Below are positions 46,909-57,900 of a stretch of 64,000 bases of DNA, in pieces (position 1 is the first letter of the stretch; every line of letters starts with the position of its first letter). The position numbers and the translations under genes are program-made. The notes beneath the pieces are model-generated. The model had not been told where the DNA came from and did not search any database. It saw nothing but the letters and a program-made list of their open reading frames with translations. This DNA is from Enterobacteriaceae bacterium RIT691. GTDB taxonomy: Bacteria > Pseudomonadota > Gammaproteobacteria > Enterobacterales > Enterobacteriaceae. Where the stretch lies: the NCBI GenBank assembly GCA_009668205.1, contig WJYM01000005.1, positions 1 through 64,000 of the forward strand, read 5' to 3'.

Positions 46909-48038
46909 TAAAACGCCTCCGCAACCTGAAAATAAAAGCCGGCACTTTCCCGGCCAAACCCTAAATCAAGCCGGATGTTCATCGCTGGCTTCACTTCAAA
47001 CCGATACCCGGCGCCCACGGTCGGTAACAGCGGATGACTGCCTAAATCGCCGGGCGAACTGCCGAGCGCCCCTGCCCCCGCCCACAGCACATAGCCATGT
47101 CGCCAGTTCAGCTGCTGTCGGTACTCTATTTGCCCGCTGACCACGTCTTTATCGCGATAGCGCCCCTGATAGTAGCCGCGCAGACGACTGTCATCGCCCG
47201 CCAGGGAGAGCCTGTCCCACGGCACATCACCCTGGGTAAAGCGCCCCCACAGATCGAAAGCCAGCACCCGTTTATCATCAATCGGGTGATAATAGTTGTA
47301 CTGCAACTTGGTGGCGGTGAAGTGGGTATCTGACCCCAGACTCGGGTCAAAATAACTGTACTCCACGCTGATAAACTGCCCTTTCTGCGGCCGGGTGATG
47401 GTGTCACGTGAGTCGTAATTCAGGCTCACCGTCGCGCCAGAGCTCAGGGGATTGGTGTCTGAGGTATATTGCGAGAATTTATCGCCGGGCTGGCGATCGT
47501 CGACGTTGGCATTCATCGAGGAAAAATCCCAGCCCACACCGACATAGAGGTTGGGTGCCAGCTGGCGCAGGATCTGCGGGTGGACCTGGATGGAATTGTT
47601 ATCGTACTTCTGCGAGCTACCCTGCGCCGCATCGTAACCCACACCCCAGAATTTGGTCGGCACTTTGGCTACCCCGCCGTCGACAAACAGCCGCCAGCGA
47701 TCGTCAGTAAAGAAGGTGTAGTTGTGCAGCCCTAACCCTAATGCCCCGCTGGTACTGACGAACCCGGTGAAGGAAATGGACGAGTTTTGCGTCTTTTTAT
47801 CCTTGGGATCCATCCGGTAAATTCCCGCCACCGCCGTCCCCAACCCAAGGCGCAACTCCGGGGTGTAAAACGGCCCCGGCAAAACGCTCCAGTCGATACC
47901 TTTGCTGGCATCGTATTGATTATCTGCGCCCAGCTTGCCTAAAAAGTCATCAATGGACTGTTCATCCAGGGCCGCGTGGCCGGAAGACATACATCCTGCG
48001 CTGAGTACACCTACCAGCACCTTCGTCCAGTTGTTCAT
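46908..48038 (-). CDS. Short Omp85-family barrel without POTRA domains (second copy)
   Basis: A 376-residue outer-membrane protein with a signal peptide (SSGHAAL). It ends in a 16-strand-type BamA/TamA barrel: the loop-6 motif LRGYYQGRYRDKD lies near residue 288 and the last residue is Phe. Only about 35 residues separate the signal peptide from the barrel, so there is no POTRA region, the layout called noNterm Omp85. Without POTRA domains it is unlikely to be a general assembly factor. It overlaps both neighbouring genes, so it is tightly coupled within the operon. Confidence 0.8.
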   Translation of the reverse strand: MNNWTKVLVGVLSAGCMSSGHAALDEQSIDDFLGKLGADNQYDASKGIDWSVLPGPFYTPELRLGLGTAVAGIYRMDPKDKKTQNSSISFTGFVSTSGALGLGLHNYTFFTDDRWRLFVDGGVAKVPTKFWGVGYDAAQGSSQKYDNNSIQVHPQILRQLAPNLYVGVGWDFSSMNANVDDRQPGDKFSQYTSDTNPLSSGATVSLNYDSRDTITRPQKGQFISVEYSYFDPSLGSDTHFTATKLQYNYYHPIDDKRVLAFDLWGRFTQGDVPWDRLSLAGDDSRLRGYYQGRYRDKDVVSGQIEYRQQLNWRHGYVLWAGAGALGSSPGDLGSHPLLPTVGAGYRFEVKPAMNIRLDLGFGRESAGFYFQVAEAF

Positions 48039-49051
48039 CAGAAGCGATATTCACCCGCAACGAAGAAGCTGTTGCGATCGTTAAAACCAATTTCCGTTAG
48101 CACATTAAAGTTCTTCGTAATTTCATATTGAGCGCCCACCAGCATGTTCCATGGCGACGTTAAGTGTTGTTTCACATCAAAGCGGCCGTTTTCCACGACG
48201 CTATCCAGCTGAGAAGGCAGATTCAGGTCAGAAAGGTTCCCCTTGAACTCCTGCTGGACATCCTGATACATGGTACCGACCCAAAGGCTCAGATGGGAAG
48301 GGCCAGAAATGCCCTGAAACTCAAAACGATACCCTACGCGAGGTGACACCACCAGCGCCGAAATTTTACCGTCGAGGATGTCAAAGCTCGTCTGGGTGTA
48401 GTTGGTATCCAACAGCGCAAACCAGTTCTGGTAGCCACCGGCCAGCGTTACCCCGGCACCGTAGGTGGTCCCTTCGAAATTCAATTTGAAATCAAGATCC
48501 TGCAATGCCCCGCTCTCATAACCCGCATGAATTGCCTGCGAAATAAGATGATCCCGGTTGGGATGTAAAATCGTCCCGGAATCATAACGGGAAGGATCCG
48601 AGTCGACCGAGATATTCGACAGTGACGATCCTTTGGTGTGGCCGACGATGCCGTAAACGTTGAGGAACGGGAAGACCCACATATCCAGACGCAGGTTCTC
48701 CGTTTCGCTGCGCTGTCGCGTGTCCCCAATCCCGATATCGATCATGTCGTTCGGAATAGGACTGCCGCGCAGACTCAGGCCGGTCAGGGAGATACTGTCG
48801 ACGTTAATGTTCTGACGCATATTCATGTAGCTGACGTTCACCCCAAACGGCAGCGGGATGGAGTAACCGCGCGCACGGGCTTCATCCCCCCAGATGGGGA
48901 AGGTACTGCTTTCAGCGCTGTCTGCAGAAGAAGACGCGGCACCCGCCGCAGTATCAGACGCGGTATCAGGCGTGTTAGTCGTGGTTCCTGCTGCACAGGC
49001 TGCCCCAGAGATCAGCAACATCGGCACCAGTGTACGGTTCCATATCTTCAT
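48038..49051 (-). CDS. Orphan outer-membrane beta-barrel protein
   Basis: A 337-residue protein I do not recognise. A signal peptide ends near AACA (residue 21). A Ser/Thr/Ala-rich linker (about 22-50) is followed by amphipathic strands ending in FFVAGEYRF, the aromatic C-terminus expected of an outer-membrane barrel substrate. There is a weak Cys at the signal end, but the residue at -3 is Gly, so it is probably not a lipoprotein. The stop overlaps the next gene as ATGA. Its position between two Omp85-type barrels suggests a shared role in one complex or pathway. Confidence 0.7.
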   Translation of the reverse strand: MKIWNRTLVPMLLISGAACAAGTTTNTPDTASDTAAGAASSSADSAESSTFPIWGDEARARGYSIPLPFGVNVSYMNMRQNINVDSISLTGLSLRGSPIPNDMIDIGIGDTRQRSETENLRLDMWVFPFLNVYGIVGHTKGSSLSNISVDSDPSRYDSGTILHPNRDHLISQAIHAGYESGALQDLDFKLNFEGTTYGAGVTLAGGYQNWFALLDTNYTQTSFDILDGKISALVVSPRVGYRFEFQGISGPSHLSLWVGTMYQDVQQEFKGNLSDLNLPSQLDSVVENGRFDVKQHLTSPWNMLVGAQYEITKNFNVLTEIGFNDRNSFFVAGEYRF

Positions 49052-49077
49052 TTTATTTTCATCTCGTCATTGCCCGG

Positions 49078-50205
49078 CTACAGCCCTGAGCCAACATTAA
49101 AATAGACCGCCTGCTCATGATCGCTGAAGGCGACATCGACACCGGTGTGCAATCCGTACTCGCGAGCAATCAGGTAGCGAAAGCCAGTGCCCCAGGCCAC
49201 TTCGGTCTCATCAAACAAATGACTGGCGTCATTGCTGGCGCTCCCTGCACCGACAAAGCCCAGTACAATCCAACGGGGAGTCACATTCCAGGCCAGCTGG
49301 CTCTGCACGGTCCCGACGTAGTCTCCCTGATAACGATAGCGCGAGATCCCTCTTAATTCGATGTAGGGTCGCGCCATGGGGGGCAGATGTTTATCACTGT
49401 TGGTTAACGACTGATAGTTGCCCGCCAGCGCCAGCGTCAGCGTTGACGTCAGCGGCAGGAAGTATTCACCGTCCAGCTCAAGCTGGTTATAGCGGTAATC
49501 GCCCCCCAAAAAATTGGTATAGAAGCGATATTCACCGCTGAGCTTGAGGCCCCGCCCTGGCCAGAAAAAGTTATTGGTGGTGTCGTATTCTGCTACCAGT
49601 CCCACCGCAGAAGAGGTGCTGCTGCTTCCCAACACCCGCTGCCAGACCCGATTGATGACCGGGTTATCCTTGGCCGAGACATCGACGTTCAGCCACACCT
49701 GGCTGACCCCGACAAACACCGGGGAATCCCCTACCCGGAACTGCAGTTTTTGCATTCCGCCGTAGCCCTTGGTATTGGTATTGATCGCTTTATTGTGACC
49801 AAAGCCGGTGATATCGCCAGAATAAATATCCACATTGGCGTTGGCATATCCCGCCCCGCCAAACCAGCGAATATGATCGTCATTCCAGGTATGACGATGG
49901 CCGCCGCCCACAAACCAGGTTCCGTTCTGCGTGGCGCCGCCGCCAAACGCCGTCACGGCAGGAGGAATAAAGCGGTCGCCGACCTGTTTGCCTTTCCCAT
50001 GCAAAAACAGGCCGAACAGACCGCCGCCATAGCCAACGGCCGGTTCGGTGATGACGATCGGCACCGGTAAGAATCCATAAGGGTTATCCCGCAGATACTC
50101 ACTCATATCGAGCATGCCATCTTCAGGATCAAACAGGCCTTGCGCGTGGCTGACGCCGGTCATCAGCGCCAGACACAACCACAATCCCTGTTTCATTCCC
50201 TTCAT
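49078..50205 (-). CDS. Short Omp85-family barrel without POTRA domains (first copy)
   Basis: A 375-residue outer-membrane protein with a signal peptide (SHAQG) and a short N-terminal segment GLFDPEDGMLDMSEYLRDNP before the barrel begins at VPIVITEPAVGYGGG. The Omp85 loop-6 motif appears as LRGISRYRYQGDY near residue 290. There is no POTRA domain. The final residue is Leu rather than the usual aromatic residue (VGSGL). It is only distantly similar to the second copy two genes on, so the pair is not a recent duplication. Its start overlaps the channel stop as ATGA. Confidence 0.8.
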   Translation of the reverse strand: MKGMKQGLWLCLALMTGVSHAQGLFDPEDGMLDMSEYLRDNPYGFLPVPIVITEPAVGYGGGLFGLFLHGKGKQVGDRFIPPAVTAFGGGATQNGTWFVGGGHRHTWNDDHIRWFGGAGYANANVDIYSGDITGFGHNKAINTNTKGYGGMQKLQFRVGDSPVFVGVSQVWLNVDVSAKDNPVINRVWQRVLGSSSTSSAVGLVAEYDTTNNFFWPGRGLKLSGEYRFYTNFLGGDYRYNQLELDGEYFLPLTSTLTLALAGNYQSLTNSDKHLPPMARPYIELRGISRYRYQGDYVGTVQSQLAWNVTPRWIVLGFVGAGSASNDASHLFDETEVAWGTGFRYLIAREYGLHTGVDVAFSDHEQAVYFNVGSGL

Positions 50206-51818
50206 GTTTTCGTCCCTTCAGGCGGCGTTGCCGGTGCCGCATACCAGTTCTCTTTCGCCACCATCACAGCCCCTTCCGGCTGTAGCACAAAGTTAGGTGA
50301 CATGATTTGTACGTTAAATTCGTTGAACACGTCCTGAATACTGCTGTGTAGCGCATTTCGGGCCATCGCAAGCGAGGTCTCCGGGAGCAGCCGCACCTGC
50401 AGTTCATAGGAGATGTACCAGTCCATCAGGCTCAGCTGGCGCACCAGCGGAGGGTGGTTGTGATCGATGCCGTCGGCTCTTCTTGCGGCCAATTCCAGCA
50501 TCGCATGCACCTGCCGCCAGGGCGTGTCGTAGCCGATGGTAACCCCCGTGGTGAGGTTCACCCCGCCCTGCGGATCTTCTGCGCTCAGGTTGGTAATTTT
50601 GCCGCTGACCACCACCGCATTCGGCACCGTCACCACATAGTTTTCGCGGGTGATGATTTTGGTTGCCAGCATCCCAATCTCACTGACCTTCCCTTCGTTA
50701 TCGCCAATGCGGATAACATCGCCTTTATGCAGCGCACGCGAGTAAATCAGCACTAACCCACTCATGGCATGGTTCATGACGCCTGCCGACCCCAGCGTGA
50801 GCATCAGGCCAAAGAAGACGCTTATCCCCTTGAAAGCAAGAGAATTCGCACCGGGCAGGAAGGGATAAGCAGCAGAAAGTGCAAACAGCCAGACCATCAC
50901 CGAAATCAGTTTACGCGTGGCACCGACAGTTTCGGGATGTAAACCGGGAATATGGACTTTACCCGCTTCAACCTGATTGAGCAAAACCCTCAAAAGTTTA
51001 ATTATAAATAAAGTAATAAGGAAGATAATCAGTACGATAAGTAAACCTGGCAGCGCGGAGACAATCGACAGCGCGATCTCCTGGATGACATTGACCGTCC
51101 ACTCACCCAGCGATTCCCCCCACACCCGCGTCCACGGGAACAGGCTGAAAACCCAGCCCAGCCACAGGTAGCCCGCCAGCAGTCCGAGCAGGATCATCAG
51201 CAGGCCATACAGACGGGCTTCGATAGCCCCCAAAAAACGTCGCCAGCCGAGTGGGATCAGACCACGTTTCTCGAGCAACATCAGGTGGATATATCGACGG
51301 ACCCAGCGCCATGTCCGCCAGGCGCCGTAGCAAAACAGTCCCAGCACCGCCAGGCCTAGCAAGGCTTGTACCGCGGCGAGCGCCAGATAACTGCGATTGT
51401 ATTGTTCATTCAACGCGACCCGCTGCGCTTCCATTCGGGCCAGCACGTGTTGCGCAGCCTGATCGAGCGTTAAATCGTCCCCTTCATCCAAATCGGCCTG
51501 GCTTAGCAGCAGAATGGGTTTGCCGTTCATCAGTATCAGGCGCCCGGGCTGGTTGTAACGGGTCACCGATTCCATGGTCAGCGGTTTACTGACGTCGGCC
51601 TGCGTGAAGGCTCTTAAGGTATTGCGGATACGTAAAACGCGCTCTTCCGGGGTGCTCAGGCCAAAAGTGGCCTGCAGCATCACAATCGGCTGGTGGAAAA
51701 TAAAGACGGTTCGGGCTTTTTCCTGTGTTGTTGGCTGCTGTCGGGGTTCAGCAGACCATAAAGGAAAAGCGATAACCAACGCGATCAACGCCAGAAAACC
51801 CTGTCGCATCCTGTTCAT
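50202..51818 (-). CDS. MscS-family channel with a periplasmic N-terminal domain
   Basis: A 538-residue inner-membrane protein. A signal peptide (LWSAEP) precedes a soluble periplasmic domain (about 25-145). Five hydrophobic stretches follow, and then the MscS pore helix GLMLTLGSAGVMNHAMSGLVLI near residue 350 and the beta domain GDVIRIGDNEGKVSEIG with VVTVPNAVVV. The layout resembles MscK/YbiO-type channels more than mscM in this window. It heads the outer-membrane operon, an unusual partner set. The frame opens at a TTG; the ATG at 51818 is preferred, and one at 51809 is possible. Confidence 0.85.
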   Translation of the reverse strand: MNRMRQGFLALIALVIAFPLWSAEPRQQPTTQEKARTVFIFHQPIVMLQATFGLSTPEERVLRIRNTLRAFTQADVSKPLTMESVTRYNQPGRLILMNGKPILLLSQADLDEGDDLTLDQAAQHVLARMEAQRVALNEQYNRSYLALAAVQALLGLAVLGLFCYGAWRTWRWVRRYIHLMLLEKRGLIPLGWRRFLGAIEARLYGLLMILLGLLAGYLWLGWVFSLFPWTRVWGESLGEWTVNVIQEIALSIVSALPGLLIVLIIFLITLFIIKLLRVLLNQVEAGKVHIPGLHPETVGATRKLISVMVWLFALSAAYPFLPGANSLAFKGISVFFGLMLTLGSAGVMNHAMSGLVLIYSRALHKGDVIRIGDNEGKVSEIGMLATKIITRENYVVTVPNAVVVSGKITNLSAEDPQGGVNLTTGVTIGYDTPWRQVHAMLELAARRADGIDHNHPPLVRQLSLMDWYISYELQVRLLPETSLAMARNALHSSIQDVFNEFNVQIMSPNFVLQPEGAVMVAKENWYAAPATPPEGTKT

Positions 51819-51873
51819 AATCAATACCCGCAAAGTGAATTTTTTTCGTTATTATTCAGCGATTCAAACGCAA

Positions 51874-51910
51874 AAGGCTGGTCCGCTCATTTTGAGCATA
51901 GACCAGCCTT
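51874..51910. terminator. Hairpin between the autotransporter and the channel gene
   Basis: Stem AAGGCTGGTC (51874-51883) and GACCAGCCTT (51901-51910) enclose an inner GCTCA/TGAGC stem. On the minus strand TTTTGCGTTT follows. It is the likely terminator of the autotransporter transcript, though readthrough into the downstream operon is possible because both are on the same strand. Confidence 0.75.
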
Positions 51911-51928
51911 ATGCTAATTCAAGACACG

Positions 51929-54900
51929 TCAGAACCGGATTTTCATCCCCACCGACGCCGAGAGATTGGCATCGACGTTGGTATCTCCTCCGTTATCCCA
52001 GGTTCTTCCCACTTCGGTATACGCCTGCACATCTTTGGTGACGGTCCAGGTGGCGCCCACTGCCGCTTCCGTCGCACTGTATTTTTGACTCGCTTTGAGG
52101 GTGGTTTTACCGTTGCTGTTCTGACCGCTGCGATACGTCACTGCATCATCGCCATCGCTCAGTTCCTGCCAGTAATTGACCCGCACGTACGGTTTCACTT
52201 TGCCATAGTTGGTGTCGTAGTCGGCCGTCAGGCGTGCGCCCAGACGCCCAATCACTGCGCTGTCCGCATCCACATTGACCTTCGTATTCACGCCATCGTT
52301 AAGGGTGGTGTCGTCGAAATTGCTCCACTGCCAGACCAGCTGCGCCTGCGGCTCGAAGGCCCAGTTGCTGCTGCCGAGCTGCCATGGGCGTCCCATCTCC
52401 ACCGATGCGGTGACGGTGTTACCGTCCGGATGGTAGGTATCGCTACTGCCCTGGCTCTTCAGATCCACCGAGTGGTAGCCATATTGCAGGACATTATCGA
52501 CATACAACCCGTCGGTGTCCGTCCAGGTCGCATAGCCGCCCAGGTAAGACGAGAACGTTGAGTTGTACGCTGAGCCACCGCCCATCCCGGTATTGCCGCT
52601 GATTGAGCTGTCCAGATCCATAAAGGTGGTATACACCCCGGCACGCCACTTGTCGTTCTGCCACAAATCGAGACCCATCTGCATCCCGCTGTATTGCGAA
52701 GAACTTTTGCTGCTGGTGGCGTCATTCAGGTGCTGATCGACCGTTTTGTTCATATAACGCGCCCAGAAACGACCTTCCTGATCTTCCGGTACATCCGCAC
52801 TCCACGGCTGTTCATCGCCCACACGCTGATGCAGGGTACCCAGCACAAAGAGATCGGCCTGACGAACGATGGACGCCAGGGTATCAAAGCCCGGCACCAC
52901 AGGGCTGTAGCCCGCGCGCAGGAACCAGTCTTCCCCGGCACCGCTCGCATTCCCCGCAAACAGCTGATACTGCCATGCACCGGCAATCAGTTTCTGCCCG
53001 CCAATGGTGAAAGCGTCCTTGGTGGTCTGGGCGGTGGTGGTGGCACCGTTAAGCGCCTGCACCACCATAATGCCGTCACCGGTGGTCGGTTCACCCAGCT
53101 GACTGACGTCGATGTCCAACCGCGTGGAGCCGGTCGCCGTCCCGCCGTTGATCACCAGTTTATCGGCCACGCCCGGACTGTGCTGCTGCGCCGCGATTTT
53201 AAGGGTCCCGTTCAGACCGACATAATCGCCGTTCACCGTTAACGATGACCCCACCTTGCCGCCGCGTAAATTAACCGTCCCCTGGTTCACCAGATTCGCC
53301 ACCGTCTGGTTACGTCCCCCGGTATCCAGGGTCGCATTCTGGCTGACGATGTGCGATGAGTTGGCGCTCAGACGGGAAATCCCTCCGGCCAGCAACGTCC
53401 CGCTTTCGACCAGCGTGTAGCCGCTCCAGGTGTTAATCCCGTTCAGCACCGTGGTTCCGCTGCCGCGCTGAATGAAGTTCCCGGGTCCGGCGATGATCCC
53501 GTTCAGCGCCAGCGTATTGTTACGGTTAACCACCAAATCACCGAGGTTAAGGATATTGCCAGTGACGCTGCCGCTGCCGCCGCCGTTACCCAGCTGTAAG
53601 GTCCCTTTCTGGATAAGGGTGTTGCCCTGATAGCTGCTGTCCTGAGTCAGGGTGAGTGTGCCATCGCCTGCTTTAGTCAGATTGCCGCTGCCGCCAACGG
53701 CCGACAGTAACGAAACGCTGCTGCCATTGGTGTCGATGGTGCCGCCGTTGTCCCCCAGCGTCCATGCGCGAGACGTGTCAAAGCCGGCGCCATAGCGGAA
53801 GGTCCCGCCGTTGAGGGTGATCCCGGTGCCTGCACTGCCCAGATTGTGATCGTTGCTGACCTGCAGCACACCCCCGCTGACGGTGGTTCCACCGCTGTAG
53901 CTGTTGTTCCCGTTCAGCACCAGCGTCCCGAGGTCCGTTTTGTCCAGGCCGCCGCTACCGGCGATCGTCGAGTTAATCGTCGCGGTATACAGTTTGCCCA
54001 GGATTGTCCCATCCCCGACACGCATCATCGTATCGGCGGTATTGGTGGTGATGACACCGTCGTTAATCACATACCCATTGGTCGTAAACTGACTTCCGCT
54101 GATCAGCACCTCACCGAGGCTGTTATCGACGGTGACATTGCCTTTTTCACCGCTGAAGATGGCAAAGGCACCATCGCTGAACGGGGCATTAATGGCACCG
54201 GAAGGGGTGGTCTGATCGGTGGTCCAGTTATCATTCCCGCGGCTGTTTTGCCAGATGCCATCGCCGCCGTCGATTTTACCGTTATTTTTCAGTCCGCCAT
54301 TGAGGCCGCCGGTGCCGTCCCAGAAGTTCAGCACCAACCCGGTGGTATTCACCAGGTTCACCTGATTGGCCACCGAGGTCTGGACATACAGCTGAGTTGC
54401 TGCATCCGGCACGTTGCCCAGCAGCAGGGAGTTGTTGATAAGATTGCCGCTGTAATTGATCACGCGATACACCCCAACGTCGAATTTACCGCCCGGGGTT
54501 TGCGTAATGTTCAGTTTGCCATCAAGGGTCAAATCGCCATTGACCACCAGCAGATCGTTCAGCGGATCGTGCGCATCCGGGACATTCGATTTGCCGAACT
54601 GGAAATCGAGCTGCGAATTGTCGGAAAGCGTCAGGTTGTTCATGGTCAGCATGCCGACGCTGTTGAGATCTTTCCCCGGTGCCAGATGGCCATTGTCTGC
54701 AACAGTGACGTTGGCCCCGAGGATCCCTTCACCGCCCAACGTCGCCTCGCTGGCCACGCTGGTCGCCCCCGTTGCCGCACTCTGGTTGCCGTTCACCAGC
54801 AGGACCCCTTTCAGCACCGAGGTGGCACCGGTAAAGGTGTTGTCGGCGGTCAGCGTCAGGATCCCGGTGCCGACTTTTTCCAGCCCGCCACCGACGCCGG

Positions 54901-57900
54901 AAATCAGACCGCTGATGGTATCGTTGAGATTGAGATTACCTTCGCTGAGCGTCGCGTTGCCGAGCGTCACCGTTCCTTCCCCGGAGAGCGACCCCACGGA
55001 GGTTTTCCCGCTGGCATCCTGCAACGTAACGTTAGCACCGCTCTGGTTGGCAATGCGCGCATTCGCGGCCTGCGCCTGACCGGCAAAGGCCACCGTCCCG
55101 GCGTTGGTGGTCACGCTGCTGCCGCCATCCGCACTGCCGGACATCAGCAGGCGGGAAGTGGCATCGACGTTAATCGCCGCACTGCCCGCATTGCTGGTGT
55201 CGTGGAAACTGGCGGTGCCGTCCGTTAAAGTAATGAGGCTTTGCCCGGCGCTGGCGCTGTTATTGAAGGCCAGCGTGGCGTTATTCACCGCGAAGGTATG
55301 CGACTGCGCGTCAGCGCTGTTGTTGAAGTTAACCAGCGCTTGATCATTTATCGCTACCGCGCTGTTCTGCTGACCAAACGCGCCGGTGGTCCCCACATTG
55401 ACGGTGAGCTGTCCGAGACCATTTTTGCCATTCACCGTGGTGGTGCCCAGATAGGTATTGGCGGTGTTCAGCACCAGCTGTCCGGTGCCCGTTCCGGTGG
55501 ACGTATCCACAATGGTCAGATTACCGGCACCGCCAATCACCCCGGTCGGCGTGAAGACGTGACCGTTAGCATCCAGCGTACCGCCGCCGGTGGCCTCGAG
55601 GAAAATTTTGCGATTGGTGGCAAAGTCAGCCCCGGCGCGAAGCGTGGCATCGTTTTTCAGGGTCACCGAGGTACCGGCATCCCCCAGACTGCTGTCTTTC
55701 GAGACCTGCAGCGCGCCATTCCACACTTCCACCCCACCGTTGATGCTGTTGTCGCCGTTCAGCACCAGCGTGCCTGGGTCCGTTTTCAGCAGGCGGGTCA
55801 CGTTCAGATTACCGGACAAATCCCGATCGCCGTTTGTCAGAGGGTCCGCCCCAAGCAGAGCGTTGTTCTGCACCAAATCGGCATCAATGGTCGCGGTGAT
55901 ATCCGCCCCATCGCCACCGCTGCCGACGCGGATCAGGAAGTAACGATTGGCCACCGTTTCGCCCCCGGCAGTGTTGTTGTTGGCCGGGGTAAGTCCGGTA
56001 TCCTGATTGGTCGCCACAAATTGTATGACGCTATCACCGACGGGCGTCAGGGTGTAACCGTTAGAGACAAACTGCATGCCGGACGTCGTGACCTGAGTAA
56101 CGATGCCACCAATGGTGTCCGAGGTGACGTTTACGTTGCTCCCTGCGCCCTCAAAGACGGCAAAGGCGTGCTGCGACCACGGTGCGTTGCCAATACCGTT
56201 GCTCTGCGTCCACTTATTAGCGATCCCGGTCAGCAACGGCGACCAGCTCCCTGGGCCACCGTCGACCAGGCCGTTCCCTGCAATCCCGTTGTGGTTGCTG
56301 TCCGCATCACCGTCCCAGAACTGCAGTGCGTTGCTCGGATCGGAAAAGTTCAGTACCAGGTTAACCTGTTTAGGAACGTTGACCTGAACCGCATACGTTG
56401 TCGAGTCGGTTGGCGGCAGAGAAACGATATTCAGGGTATTGTCCGTCAAGGCCCCTACGTAGTTGTACAGGCGATACACGCCGGGCAGGAAAGTCCCGCC
56501 AGGGGCAAGCTGCACATCAAGATCGCCATCCAGCGTCAGATTGTTGCCAACATTCACCAGGTCGTTATAGGTTCCGCCTGGCACATAGGCCTCGCCGAGC
56601 TGGAACAGGCTGGTGGTATCCTCGGCCAGCGTCAGACTGCCGTTGATGGTGAATTTGCCGGTGCCGTTATCACCCGGTGAGAGTGTTCCCCCCGTGCTGT
56701 TGACTAATGCCCGCAGCAGAGGCGAGACCACGCCGGAGACAAAGTTCACATCACCGCCCAATGTGCCCACCCCACCCAGCGTTGCGAGAGGTGAGACCGT
56801 CGTCAGTCCGGTCCCGGTCTGGTTACCGTTGACCAGCAGCGTCCCCTGCTCCACGTTGGTGAAACCGCCGTAGCTGTTCGCGCCCTTCAGGCGAGTGGTC
56901 CCCATACCAATCTGACGGAAACTGCCGCTGCCTGAAATAACGCCGTTCAGCGCGACGTCATCAGAGTGATTCACGGTCAGGATCCCGTTATCGGTGATGT
57001 TGGTCTGCGTGGAGAGCAGTCCGTAATTGTGCCCATCCCCGAGCGACAGCTCAGAATCGCCACCAATCAGCGTATTACCGGTATAGGTATTGTTGCCCAG
57101 TAACACGGTATTGCCGCCGTTGATGCGCTCCATCCCGCCGGTGCCGGAGATAATCCCGCTGTAAATCTGATCGGCTGAACCATCAAACGAAACCAGGCTG
57201 GATGCCCCCAGCGTGGAAATGCTGTAGTTGTGGATCGTGGCTTGAGTGGCATCACTCACACTGTTTCCACTGCGTAATTTGGCACCATTGTTGACGTTAA
57301 TTGCCTGCGTGCCTGAAAGCGTTAAATCGTCCATCACCCGTATATCGGTGCTGGCACCATCAAGGGTCAGGGTGCTCCAACCGCTGCCGATATTGGTCCC
57401 GGCAGAGGGGCTTGTGCCAATCAGCGCGGAACCTGAACCACTGTGGGTATTGTTAAAGGTCAGGGTGCTATTGCTTCCGCCTTCGCTGAGAATATGGCTG
57501 GTGTTGCTGGTGTTAACGTCACCCACGGTCGCGGTATCATTCCCGTCTGCGCCGCCAAAGGTTACACCGCCGGTAAAGCTGCCGGCGGTCCAGTTGAATT
57601 TATCACTGCCGCTGCCGAGCGCAATTTCCCCCTGGGTGGTCCCGCCACTCAGGGTCATCAGATCGCTACCGCTGCCTGTCGTCACCACCTGCGCCGTGGC
57701 GGTGGCGGCCGTCAGCGTACCGCTGTTGGTAATCGTATTATTGGTGGTGCCGGTGGCATCGATCACTTTGGCAATGGGGTTGGTGCTGCTGCTGGTAATA
57801 GCCCCGGTATTGGTGATAGTCCGATTTCCCACATTGCCATTCAGCACAATCAGCGAGCTGGCGTTACTGGCACTGTTGGAGTTGATGGTGCCGCTGTTAT

